Shown piece after piece: positions 1 through 5,676 of a stretch of DNA of 5,725 bases; the first letter of the stretch is position 1, and each line of letters starts with the position of its first letter. The translations under genes and the position numbers were made by a program. The notes beneath the pieces were generated by a model. It did no database searches. It had not been told where the DNA came from and saw only the letters and a list, made by a program, of their open reading frames with translations. Source of the stretch: Microcaldota archaeon (GTDB taxonomy: Archaea; Micrarchaeota; Micrarchaeia; Micrarchaeales; Micrarchaeaceae); assembly GCA_021819045.1 (NCBI GenBank), contig JAKASM010000031.1, positions 1 through 5,725 on the forward strand. Direction: 5' to 3'.

Positions 1-760
1 AGTGCACTATTAAGCCTGCAAAGAAAGCGCCTATTATGTATGTTATCCCTATGTAATTGAAGACTGCAGCAAAGAAGAATCCGAATATAAGTATTATGCC
101 ATAGGCAATGTTGCTGCTTTTAAGAAAAGGTTTTATGCGGCGCATTGCCTTGTTGAACCCTTTGGCGTAATTCCTGGCCACCTTTTCAGCGACTAGGAAT
201 ATTAGTATCAATATCCCTGTTTCTATAAGTGTCGCCTCTGCACTCGTAAACGGCCTCGATATCAATATCAACAGTATGAATGCGATTATGTCTGTAAGTA
301 TTACAGAGGAGAGTATAAGATAGCCTGTTGCTTTGTCAAGTAGCTTGTACCTTCTTACCAACACAGAGATTATGGAGATGGACGGTACAGTTATCGCCAA
401 TGACATAGCAAAGCTTTCAATAGGACTAAATCCAAGCAAACCGTATGTAAGCGATGATACGAATACCAGCGGCAGTATAAAGCTGGTTCCGGAAAGCAAT
501 AATGCCTTGCTTATATTTTTCGTTATCAGCTCAGTCTTCATCTCCAAACCTATGAAGAACATTATGAAGAAAAGTGAGATTGATTCTATCGCGCTTAACT
601 GAGGAGAAGGCTGTATCAGGCTTAGGAGCGTGGGGCCGAGAATCAGACCTGCAAGAAGAGCACCGGCAACTGCGGGCAGCTCAAACTGCTCAAACACTTC
701 ACCGAGTATGATAGTGGCGGCAAGGATTATCAGTACTTGCCCTATTATTGCAAAAGGCAA
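1..760 (-). CDS. CPA2/Kef-type Na+(K+):H+ antiporter, 3' end outside window
   Basis: The reading frame is open from the start to the left edge (253 codons seen), so the C-terminal half is missing. The protein is highly hydrophobic with repeated membrane spans. Near the N-terminus it has ELPAVAGALLAGLILGP (about residues 27-43), then FFIMFFIGLEM (64-74), ITVPSIS (123-129) and LTDII (155-159). These match the order of conserved blocks in CPA2 monovalent cation:proton antiporters of the inner membrane, which exchange Na+ or K+ for H+. The ion-binding Asp is D157, but the residue before it is Thr rather than Asp or Asn. No ATG fits. I chose TTG at 758-760 because AGGTGA lies 4 nt upstream; the in-frame TTG at 785-787 would add 9 residues and would suit a nearly leaderless mRNA. 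It is divergent from the ABC operon. Ion specificity and any C-terminal regulatory domain cannot be judged. Confidence 0.85.
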   Translation of the reverse strand, partial: MPFAIIGQVLIILAATIILGEVFEQFELPAVAGALLAGLILGPTLLSLIQPSPQLSAIESISLFFIMFFIGLEMKTELITKNISKALLLSGTSFILPLVFVSSLTYGLLGFSPIESFAMSLAITVPSISIISVLVRRYKLLDKATGYLILSSVILTDIIAFILLILISRPFTSAEATLIETGILILIFLVAEKVARNYAKGFNKAMRRIKPFLKSSNIAYGIILIFGFFFAAVFNYIGITYIIGAFFAGLIVH

Positions 761-810
761 TTCATCACCTAGTATATTTGTGCACAATTAATGAACTATT
801 CTATTAGTAA

Positions 811-826
811 CATTTATAGAGTTTTG
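811..826. promoter_or_regulatory. Shared TATA element of the divergent antiporter/ABC promoter
   Basis: TTTATA at 813-818 on the plus strand reads TATAAA on the minus strand. Purine/A-rich stretches that could act as BRE flank it on both sides: AGTAAC at 806-811 ahead of the plus-strand reading, and CAAAAC at 821-826 (minus strand) ahead of the minus-strand reading. A start about 25 nt downstream would fall near 840 for the ABC operon (ATG at 853) and near 790 for the antiporter (TTG at 787 or 760). No other convincing TATA box is seen in the roughly 90-bp gap. The positions are inferred from the archaeal promoter layout. Confidence 0.5.
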
Positions 827-852
827 AATCCACTATTCGTGGGCTGCATCAT

Positions 853-1854
853 ATGGTAGAGACTAAAGTAGGAGATCGAGATGCAATTGTGGTGGAGAAC
901 CTCGTGAAGAGATTCGGTAGCTTCACTGCTGTAAGAGGGATTTCCTTCTCAGTAAAAGCCGGTGAGATATTCGGATTGTTAGGGCCTAATGGCGCAGGCA
1001 AAACCACAACAATATCAATGATGACGACCATACTTGGCCATACTTCAGGGAGCATCAGGCTTTTTGGAGTGGATGCACTGAAGGCTAAAGATGACGCAAG
1101 GCGCATGATAGGTATTGTCTTTCAGGATCCCTCACTTGATGATGAGCTTACCGCCTGGGAGAATCTAGACTTCCACGCGAGGCTATATGGAGTGAGAGAT
1201 AGGAAAAGGGAAATAATAGAAAATTTATTGAAGCTTGTAGAACTGCAGGACAAGGCTCACAGGCCGGTAAAAACATTTTCTGGCGGTATGAAGAGAAGGC
1301 TTGAGATTGCGCGTGGTTTCATACACCATCCCAAAATCCTCTTCCTTGACGAGCCCACGTTGGGCCTCGATCCGCAGACGAGAAGAAAGATATGGGATTA
1401 CATAACAAAACTCAACAAAGAGCAGGGACTTACCATAATATTAACAACGCACTATCTTGAGGAAGCCGACTCTCTTTGCAACAGGATCGCAATAATAGAC
1501 CATGGCAGAATAATAAAGTCAGGCACACCTGATGCATTGAAAAGGTCCCTTGGCGGTGACATTGTCCGTATAGGCGTTGAACGGAAAAAAGAACTTGTGC
1601 ATTTGCTCAAAGGCAGGGCATTTATAAAGAGCGTTAAGGAATCCGATGAAGGGCTCGAAATATCTGCAAAGGACGGCTCGAAGGCCATACCAATGATAAC
1701 AAAGATAGCAGACAGCAAGGGCATAAAGATATCGTATGCGACTGCAAAGCAACCAAGCCTCGAGGATGTATTCATACACCTTACCGGTAGGAATATACGC
1801 GAGGAAGCAGCTGATAACGAATCGGCATGGAAAAGATTTAGGGGCAGAAGATGA
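853..1854 (+). CDS. ABC transporter ATP-binding protein, DrrA-like
   Basis: This 333-residue nucleotide-binding subunit powers an ABC-2 exporter. All motifs are present in order: Walker A GPNGAGKTT (44-52), Q-loop Gln91 in VFQDPSLDDE, signature FSGGMKRR (142-149), Walker B ILFLDEP (162-168), D-loop GLDP (171-174) and H-loop His200 in LTTHYLEEAD. The C-terminal extension (about 230-333), ending in PSLEDVFIHLTGRNIRE (301-317), is typical of the daunorubicin-resistance/CcmA-like ATPases paired with ABC-2 permeases. The ATPase should therefore be active and sit on the cytoplasmic face. The ATG at 853 gives the usual family N-terminus. There is no clear Shine-Dalgarno site, and the leader from the predicted transcription start is only about 12 nt. 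Its stop overlaps the permease start (ATGA at 1851-1854), so the two form an operon with coupled translation. The exported substrate (drug, lipid or polysaccharide) cannot be deduced. Confidence 0.95.
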   Translation: MVETKVGDRDAIVVENLVKRFGSFTAVRGISFSVKAGEIFGLLGPNGAGKTTTISMMTTILGHTSGSIRLFGVDALKAKDDARRMIGIVFQDPSLDDELTAWENLDFHARLYGVRDRKREIIENLLKLVELQDKAHRPVKTFSGGMKRRLEIARGFIHHPKILFLDEPTLGLDPQTRRKIWDYITKLNKEQGLTIILTTHYLEEADSLCNRIAIIDHGRIIKSGTPDALKRSLGGDIVRIGVERKKELVHLLKGRAFIKSVKESDEGLEISAKDGSKAIPMITKIADSKGIKISYATAKQPSLEDVFIHLTGRNIREEAADNESAWKRFRGRR

Positions 1855-2630
1855 CGGGCACGATAGATTCGATATATACGATCTGGCTTAGGGAAATGAA
1901 GAGATTCCTAAAGTCCAAATCAAGGATGGTTGGGAGCGGAGGCCAGCCCCTAATCTGGCTCGCCATAGTGGGAGTGGGATTGGGGGCTGCGTTCGCCCTG
2001 AAAGTAAACGGCAGCGTGCCTTACCTTACTTTTGTATCTCCAGGGCTAATAGGCATGACAATACTTTTCAGCTCGATATTTGCTGGAGTGAGCGTAATAT
2101 GGGATAGGCAGTTTGGGTTCCTTAAAGAGATACTTGTAGCTCCGATATCCAGACTTAGCATAGTGCTTGGCAAGATAGCGGGCAGCAGCACGATAGCTGT
2201 CCTTACTGCATTGCTTATACTAATTATAGTGGTCATATTCGGCATAATACCATTGCAGAGCCTGTCCTTATTGGGAATAATAGAGCTTCTGATATTCATG
2301 GTCCTTGCTTCTTCCACGTTCGTAGCAATGGGCCTTATAATAGCTGCACTGATAGACAACATAGAGAGCTTTCAGGTGCTCATAAACTTCCTAGTGATGC
2401 CTCTATTTTTTCTCTCCGGCGCCCTTTTCCCAATAAGCGGCGCCCTGCCGATATGGCTTGATGCACTATCTCACATTGATCCTTTATTTTACGCGATTGA
2501 CGGAATGCGAGCATCGCTTATACACTTCTCTACATACCCAATGATTGTGGACATGGCAGTTTCTCTTCTATGCGCAGTAATCTTCATAGGCGTAGCAACA
2601 GCATTGTTCAGGAGAATAGAAGGGAAATGA
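1851..2630 (+). CDS. ABC-2 type transporter permease, DrrB-like
   Basis: This is a 259-residue integral membrane protein and the membrane partner of the ATPase immediately upstream, with which it shares an ATGA start/stop overlap. An amphipathic, basic N-terminus (WLREMKRFLKSKSR, 12-25) precedes about six hydrophobic segments: roughly 32-50, 62-82, 104-132, 139-166, 174-193 and 229-253. Between segments 2 and 3 is the ABC-2 cytoplasmic loop, with D85-R86, then GFLKEILVAPIS (89-100) and LGK (106-108). The family's late signature runs from PLFFLSGALFPI (184-195) to HIDPLFYAIDGMR (208-220). Length and layout are normal for the ABC-2 family, and a homodimer with two ATPase subunits would be expected. 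It exports an unknown substrate; DrrB-like proteins include drug exporters, but sequence alone does not establish resistance. The protein ends in a short basic tail, RRIEGK. Confidence 0.93.
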   Translation: MTGTIDSIYTIWLREMKRFLKSKSRMVGSGGQPLIWLAIVGVGLGAAFALKVNGSVPYLTFVSPGLIGMTILFSSIFAGVSVIWDRQFGFLKEILVAPISRLSIVLGKIAGSSTIAVLTALLILIIVVIFGIIPLQSLSLLGIIELLIFMVLASSTFVAMGLIIAALIDNIESFQVLINFLVMPLFFLSGALFPISGALPIWLDALSHIDPLFYAIDGMRASLIHFSTYPMIVDMAVSLLCAVIFIGVATALFRRIEGK

Positions 2631-2642
2631 CACTTCAATATG

Positions 2643-2671
2643 TTTAAATATCTGGTGTCAAAACAGATATT
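2643..2671 (+). promoter_or_regulatory. TATA box with overlapping palindromic operator candidate
   Basis: TTTAAATA at 2643-2650 is a near-ideal archaeal TATA box, 13 bp after the permease stop. A perfect 8-bp inverted repeat overlaps it: AATATCTG (2647-2654) and CAGATATT (2664-2671), separated by 9 bp. The palindrome starts inside the TATA box and ends at the predicted transcription start (about 2671). A dimeric regulator bound there would block TBP or polymerase. No T-tract follows the repeat, which argues against a terminator for the ABC operon. Confidence 0.5.
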
Positions 2672-2713
2672 AGCGTATTGCTGCGCGGGACAAAGTATTT
2701 TCAAATGGTGCTT

Positions 2714-2764
2714 ATGAGTGCTGAAAAGAAGGTACGCAATGACGTAATATGGGTGGATGGATGA
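2714..2764 (+). CDS. Possible 16-codon upstream ORF
   Basis: This is a short frame encoding 16 residues, basic at the start (MSAEKKVRND) and ending in WVDG. GGTG at 2707-2710 lies 3 nt before its ATG. It begins about 43 nt after the predicted transcription start. Its TGA at 2762-2764 overlaps the ATG of the next ORF (ATGA at 2761-2764), an arrangement typical of translational coupling. An ATG at 2705 in the same frame would add three residues. It may be a leader peptide, the true N-terminus of the next gene if a frameshift has occurred, or chance. I know of no homologue. Confidence 0.3.
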   Translation: MSAEKKVRNDVIWVDG

Positions 2765-2946
2765 AAAAGGCGGTACGGGTTTCTGACCTCTTCGTGGGTA
2801 AGGAAAATAATATCGAGTTGGACAGCACCCAAAGAAGCATCCGGATATCTAATATGGAGATAGTTGAGGCTAAATTTTTAGCGAGAGTTAGTGCAGCAGA
2901 TAGAAAAGATATGTTGAGGCGCGCATCGGCGAGGCATTTGGATTAG
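2761..2946 (+). CDS. Small uncharacterised protein, 61 residues
   Basis: I do not recognise this protein. It is small, charged and soluble, with no membrane segment, signal peptide or Cys pair. The first two thirds alternate in a way that suggests beta strands (AVRVSDLFV, RSIRISNMEIVEAKF). The last part, SAADRKDMLRRASARHLD (44-61), is basic and probably helical, which would allow nucleic-acid binding, but this is only inference. I chose ATG 2761 because GGTG at 2752-2755 lies 5 nt upstream and the previous short ORF overlaps it by ATGA. ATG at 2749 in the same frame has no such site and would add MGGW. It stands alone between the ABC operon and the convergent rnpB gene, behind its own TATA box and palindrome. 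Codon choice resembles the neighbouring genes, with ATA, AGA and AGG all used. Confidence 0.55.
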   Translation: MKKAVRVSDLFVGKENNIELDSTQRSIRISNMEIVEAKFLARVSAADRKDMLRRASARHLD

Positions 2947-2955
2947 AAAAATAGC
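2945..2955 (-). terminator. Candidate T-tract terminator downstream of rnpB
   Basis: On the minus strand this site reads GCTATTTTTCT. It has five consecutive T residues and lies about 60 nt past the predicted 3' end of rnpB. Archaeal RNA polymerase stops at such tracts without needing a hairpin. It touches the stop codon of the convergent small gene. The evidence is only the T-run, and the RNA 3' end itself is more likely made by processing. Confidence 0.25.
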
Positions 2956-3012
2956 TTTCAAATATTCTGCGCTTAGTTTTGATTCAGCCGTTTCCTTGAA
3001 GAGATTTAAATT

Positions 3013-3246
3013 CAGTGGCGGGCCGTAGCCCTCCTTCTGTTTTAGGCAGCATTAGACTGAGCGGCGTAAAGCCTTGCATACTCATCTGCGCATTTCCCCG
3101 GCCGTTTCATCCGCTTGTATGCGCTCGTAGTGTCATCGCTTTATGCATATTCGCGGTTTCGTTTCTGTTCCGGTTATGGCCTTAAGCCGTATGCGCTCTG
3201 TATGGGAGGAGCTTCCTCCTTTCGGTAAGCTGCCCACCCGCCACCA
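3013..3246 (-). ncRNA. rnpB: RNase P RNA (catalytic RNA for tRNA 5' maturation), compact archaeal form
   Basis: Read on the minus strand, this stretch holds the conserved regions of RNase P RNA in order. They are CR I GGAGGAAGCTCC (3208-3219), CR II AACAGAAACGAAACCGC (3153-3169), CR III AAGCGGATGAAACGGC (3101-3116), CR IV AGTCTAATGCTGCC (3045-3058) and CR V ACAGAAGGAGGGCTA (3026-3040). Pairing agrees with this. P1 joins 3236-3244 to 3015-3023 (9 bp), and P2 joins 3229-3234 to 3045-3050. P4 joins 3205-3213 to 3027-3034 with the hallmark single bulged U (3210). P5 joins 3200-3204 to 3077-3081, P7 joins 3191-3196 to 3088-3093, and the P12 base joins 3145-3149 to 3118-3122. About 234 nt is short for archaeal type A. 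Only a small GGC/GCC hairpin (about 3064-3074) lies where P15/P16/P6 would be, as in reduced type-M forms. The ends are set from P1 and may be off by a few bases. It lies 55 bp downstream of the histone gene. Confidence 0.95.
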
Positions 3247-3261
3247 ATTATTAAGTGTCGG

Positions 3262-3272
3262 CTTATTTTATT
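3262..3272 (-). promoter_or_regulatory. TATA-like element for rnpB
   Basis: The minus strand reads AATAAAATAAG here, in the 55-bp gap after the histone stop codon. Its centre is about 25 nt ahead of the predicted 5' end of the RNA (3244-3246), the distance expected in archaea. The RNA therefore probably has its own promoter instead of relying only on read-through from the histone gene. The box is AT-rich and not a perfect consensus. Confidence 0.4.
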
Positions 3273-3301
3273 ATGTCTTTCTATTGTTCGCCGCAAAAAT
3301 G

Positions 3302-3523
3302 TCAAGCGAGCTTTATATCTGACCCTATTACGGTCTTCCTTTTGGCGTGTGCTGCAAGTTTAACTGCTTTTTGTGCAATTTCGAATGCGTGCCTGTTAAT
3401 GCGCTTCTGCATTTCTGATGCAGCATCGTCGCTTATCCTTGATGCACCTGCCTCTTTCAGTATCTTCTTTACCGTCCCTTTGGTTATGTACACTAAACCA
3501 CGCCCTTTCTTATTGCGAGTCAA
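3302..3523 (-). CDS. Archaeal histone (HMf-type histone fold)
   Basis: A single histone fold of 73 residues that wraps chromosomal DNA as dimers and larger multimers. Helix 1 is TVKKILKEAG (17-26), loop 1 ASRISDDA (27-34), helix 2 about 35-60, loop 2 KRKTVI (61-66) and helix 3 starts at SDIKLA (68-73). Aligned to HMfB (from memory), the DNA-contacting Arg29 (R19), Lys63 (K53) and Thr64 (T54) are kept, as are the dimer-dimer residues His59 (H49), Asp69 (D59) and Leu72 (L62), so multimer formation is plausible. Helix 3 stops about six residues early, lacking the VRRFKK-like end. The listed start is TTG at 3521-3523, giving a basic tail TRNKKGRG. An internal GTG at 3491-3493 (Val11) would give a 63-residue protein aligned exactly with the start of HMfB and fits the promoter better. 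It lies 6 nt behind the helicase stop. Confidence 0.93.
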   Translation of the reverse strand: MTRNKKGRGLVYITKGTVKKILKEAGASRISDDAASEMQKRINRHAFEIAQKAVKLAAHAKRKTVIGSDIKLA

Positions 3524-3525
3524 AG

Positions 3526-3534
3526 CTTTTTATA
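3526..3534 (-). promoter_or_regulatory. Histone TATA box overlapping the helicase stop codon
   Basis: The minus strand reads TATAAAAAG, a strong archaeal TATA box. It contains the TAA stop of the helicase (3530-3532). The predicted transcription start is about 3503-3506, which lies downstream of the TTG at 3523 but 10-13 nt upstream of the GTG at 3493. If used, this promoter would make the GTG the histone start on its own transcript. The coincidence of TAA with an AT-rich run could also be chance. Confidence 0.45.
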
Positions 3535-5644
3535 CCTGTGAGAGTATCTTCTCCGCAACATCCCTTCCCAGGATTGCAGCTATCCTCGATCTATTGCTCC
3601 TTATGTCTGCTATGCTCTTTATTCCTTGGTTATACAGCATCCTTGCCCTGACCCTACCAACCTGCTGGAGGCGTATGAGGTCGAGCAGCTCATCTTTGAC
3701 GCCGTATCGCAGCCGCACCCTTACATCTATTAGCCTCCTCTGCGGGATTTTTAGTATCTTGGCAAGCTCTATTGCAGAATATATAAGCCAGTCAGCATTT
3801 GTAAGTTTTGTATATAGTGCGCCAGGAGTGGTCGAGTATTTTTCAACTAGCTCCCTCTCTTTCACCTCCTCTGTCCAATCATTCAGCATAAGCGCGGTTG
3901 CGAATGCGCCCTCTGGATTGTAGTTTCCATAGTCCTCTGGAGAGACTTTCTTTAGCATGCTTTTTGAGGTATTGTAAAGGTATGCAGCAAACTCCTCCTC
4001 TGCAAAAGAGTTTACTCTTACATAAGGCCTCATCTCCAGAGTATTGCATATCATGAAAAGCTCGTCTATCGGCGTTTTTGTGGATTTGAGGGAGTCTATC
4101 ATCCATTTCGCTGAGAGCGGATCTATGTAGAGCTCGCTTACCCTTTTGCCTACTTTAGTGGCAGAGTACCCCTCCCAATGTTCCTCTATCATCCCCCATC
4201 TTGCCAGGTCTTCTATCACCTCTTTGATCAGACCGTCTATATGACTTCGCCTGCCGTACTGGAAGGCGTAGAAGCTCTTCGCGAAGAAAGCCTTCATGCT
4301 TTTTGTATCTCTTACCATGCTTGAAGAGATAAGCGAAAGGACATGCGACCTCAGGACTGGAACTACACCAAGGCTTGACTGTATCGGCTCTGGAGATGCT
4401 GATATGTACTTTGCAAATAGCTCTTTCATGCGCTCCTTTGTTGATGCTATTATGAGAGCCCTGCCCTCTGTGTCATACCTTGGCCTGCCGGCCCTGCCGA
4501 ATAGCTGCAGGACTTCATTGACTCCAAGGCTATCACTTCCCGATCCGCCATATCTATAAAGATCTCTGACAAGCACCGTATGTGCCGGCATATTTACACC
4601 AAAACCCAGAGTAGTTGTGGAGCAGACAACCTTAATCGTGTTTTCCTTGAATGCGTCCTCTATTATCTGCCTTTGTGCATTAAGCAATCCAGCATGGTGG
4701 AATGCAACTCCATTTATTACCAATTTTGCAAGCTTTTCGCACTGATCGGTAGGCTTCTCGAGTATGCTGCGGATCTGCTCGCTGGTGGCGGACAGTTTCT
4801 CCCTATTGCCCTTTGACAAAATATTCCCAATCTCCGCAGCTAGCCTTTTCGCGCCTGCTTCAGCATTCTTTCTAGTTGAATAGAATATGAGTATCTGTTT
4901 ATTCTGGAAAATTGTGTCCTGCACGGCTCTGACTTCGGGTATTTCACTGCTGCCATCAAGCAGGACCTCTGACTCAGGGCTTCTATCTCCATAATAGACC
5001 TTTGAATGCAGCATTACCCCTTTTGAGAGCTTTACGGGCCTGTAGTCGCTCTCTATAAGCTCTGCAGAGAGCCATTTGGCTATTTCACTGGCATTGCCTA
5101 TAGTGGCGCTTAGCGCTATCAGCTGCGCTTCGCTCACTGAAAGTATCTTTGTTATCAGCATCTCCAAAGTTGGCCCGCGCGAAATGTCCCCCAGCAGATG
5201 TATCTCATCAAAGACAAAGCACCCTACCCTCCCAAGCCATTCTATGCCATGACGCATTAAACTGTCAAACTTTTCGGTTGATACGAATATCATATCGTAA
5301 TCTGAAAGCCATCCGTCTTGCGAGTCAAGGTCACCTATTGACATTGCAGTTTTTATGTAAGGGTATGCCTGCCTGAACTCATTGAATTTTTCTGTGACTA
5401 GAGCGCGCATAGGGGCAATATAAACCGCCTTGTTCCTTTTCGAGAGTATAGAATTCACACAGGCAATCTCTGCTATGAGAGTCTTGCCGCTCGCCGTAGG
5501 AGCTGCAATGACCATATTCTTAGAAGACAGAAGGCCTTTTTCTATTGAAAGTTTCTGCGGAGGAGTCATGCTGCTTATCCCTCTGCCTGTTATAGACTCT
5601 ATAATTTCGTATGGCAGCTTGCCCTTCAGGGAGAGTATATCCAT
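3530..5644 (-). CDS. hel308: Hel308-family superfamily 2 DNA helicase
   Basis: This 704-residue ATP-dependent 3'-5' helicase is of the type archaea use at stalled replication forks and in recombination. Motifs in order: Q-like TPPQ (27-30), motif I APTASGKT (48-55), Ia APMRALVTEK (77-86), II DEIH (146-149), III LSATIGN (178-184), IV ILIFYSTRKNAE (251-262), V STTTLGFGVNMPAHTVL (342-358) and VI QLFGRAGRPRYD (380-391). The middle region (about 410-640) fits the winged-helix and ratchet domains. The C-terminus has a helix-hairpin-helix, LQQVGRVRARMLYNQGIKSIADI (659-681), matching Hel308 domain 5. Length is normal for the family, and no key residue is missing. ATG 5644 has no Shine-Dalgarno site, but a TATA box about 25 nt upstream suits a leaderless mRNA. 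Only 6 nt separate its stop from the histone TTG. A related Ski2/Brr2-like RNA helicase is less likely, given the single cassette and the C-terminal helix-hairpin-helix. Confidence 0.94.
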   Translation of the reverse strand: MDILSLKGKLPYEIIESITGRGISSMTPPQKLSIEKGLLSSKNMVIAAPTASGKTLIAEIACVNSILSKRNKAVYIAPMRALVTEKFNEFRQAYPYIKTAMSIGDLDSQDGWLSDYDMIFVSTEKFDSLMRHGIEWLGRVGCFVFDEIHLLGDISRGPTLEMLITKILSVSEAQLIALSATIGNASEIAKWLSAELIESDYRPVKLSKGVMLHSKVYYGDRSPESEVLLDGSSEIPEVRAVQDTIFQNKQILIFYSTRKNAEAGAKRLAAEIGNILSKGNREKLSATSEQIRSILEKPTDQCEKLAKLVINGVAFHHAGLLNAQRQIIEDAFKENTIKVVCSTTTLGFGVNMPAHTVLVRDLYRYGGSGSDSLGVNEVLQLFGRAGRPRYDTEGRALIIASTKERMKELFAKYISASPEPIQSSLGVVPVLRSHVLSLISSSMVRDTKSMKAFFAKSFYAFQYGRRSHIDGLIKEVIEDLARWGMIEEHWEGYSATKVGKRVSELYIDPLSAKWMIDSLKSTKTPIDELFMICNTLEMRPYVRVNSFAEEEFAAYLYNTSKSMLKKVSPEDYGNYNPEGAFATALMLNDWTEEVKERELVEKYSTTPGALYTKLTNADWLIYSAIELAKILKIPQRRLIDVRVRLRYGVKDELLDLIRLQQVGRVRARMLYNQGIKSIADIRSNRSRIAAILGRDVAEKILSQV

Positions 5645-5664
5645 GCTACTACAATGCGGTTAAA

Positions 5665-5676
5665 CTATTTATTTTT
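5665..5676 (-). promoter_or_regulatory. TATA box of the hel308 gene
   Basis: The minus strand reads AAAAATAAATAG, with ATAAATAG centred near 5669 and an A-rich stretch before it that could act as BRE. The expected transcription start about 25 nt downstream falls at or next to the ATG at 5644, which points to a leaderless transcript. This agrees with the lack of any Shine-Dalgarno-like sequence before that ATG. Confidence 0.5.

Noticed and set aside
333..602. 89-codon plus-strand frame
   Set aside because: It is antisense to the conserved membrane segments of the antiporter, whose motifs run continuously through this stretch on the minus strand.
2647..2671. Inverted repeat as terminator of the ABC operon
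   Set aside because: The stem is AT-rich, overlaps a strong TATA box and has no T-tract after it, so an operator is a better reading.
3076..3089. GCAGATGAGTATGC on the minus strand as CR IV of RNase P RNA
   Set aside because: It resembles the bacterial AGATGAATG box, but it falls in the P5/P7 region, where its bases pair with 3200-3204. The sequence at 3045-3058, next to the P2 strand and CR V, fits CR IV better.
2947..3301. tRNA or small protein gene in the gap between the small gene and the histone
   Set aside because: No cloverleaf or T-arm motif is seen on either strand, and the conserved structure is fully explained by RNase P RNA.
3255..3923. Long open frame of 222 codons on the plus strand
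   Set aside because: It lies antisense to the histone and the C-terminal part of Hel308, both of which have clear family motifs. Its Ser/Phe/Leu-rich translation has no recognisable domain.
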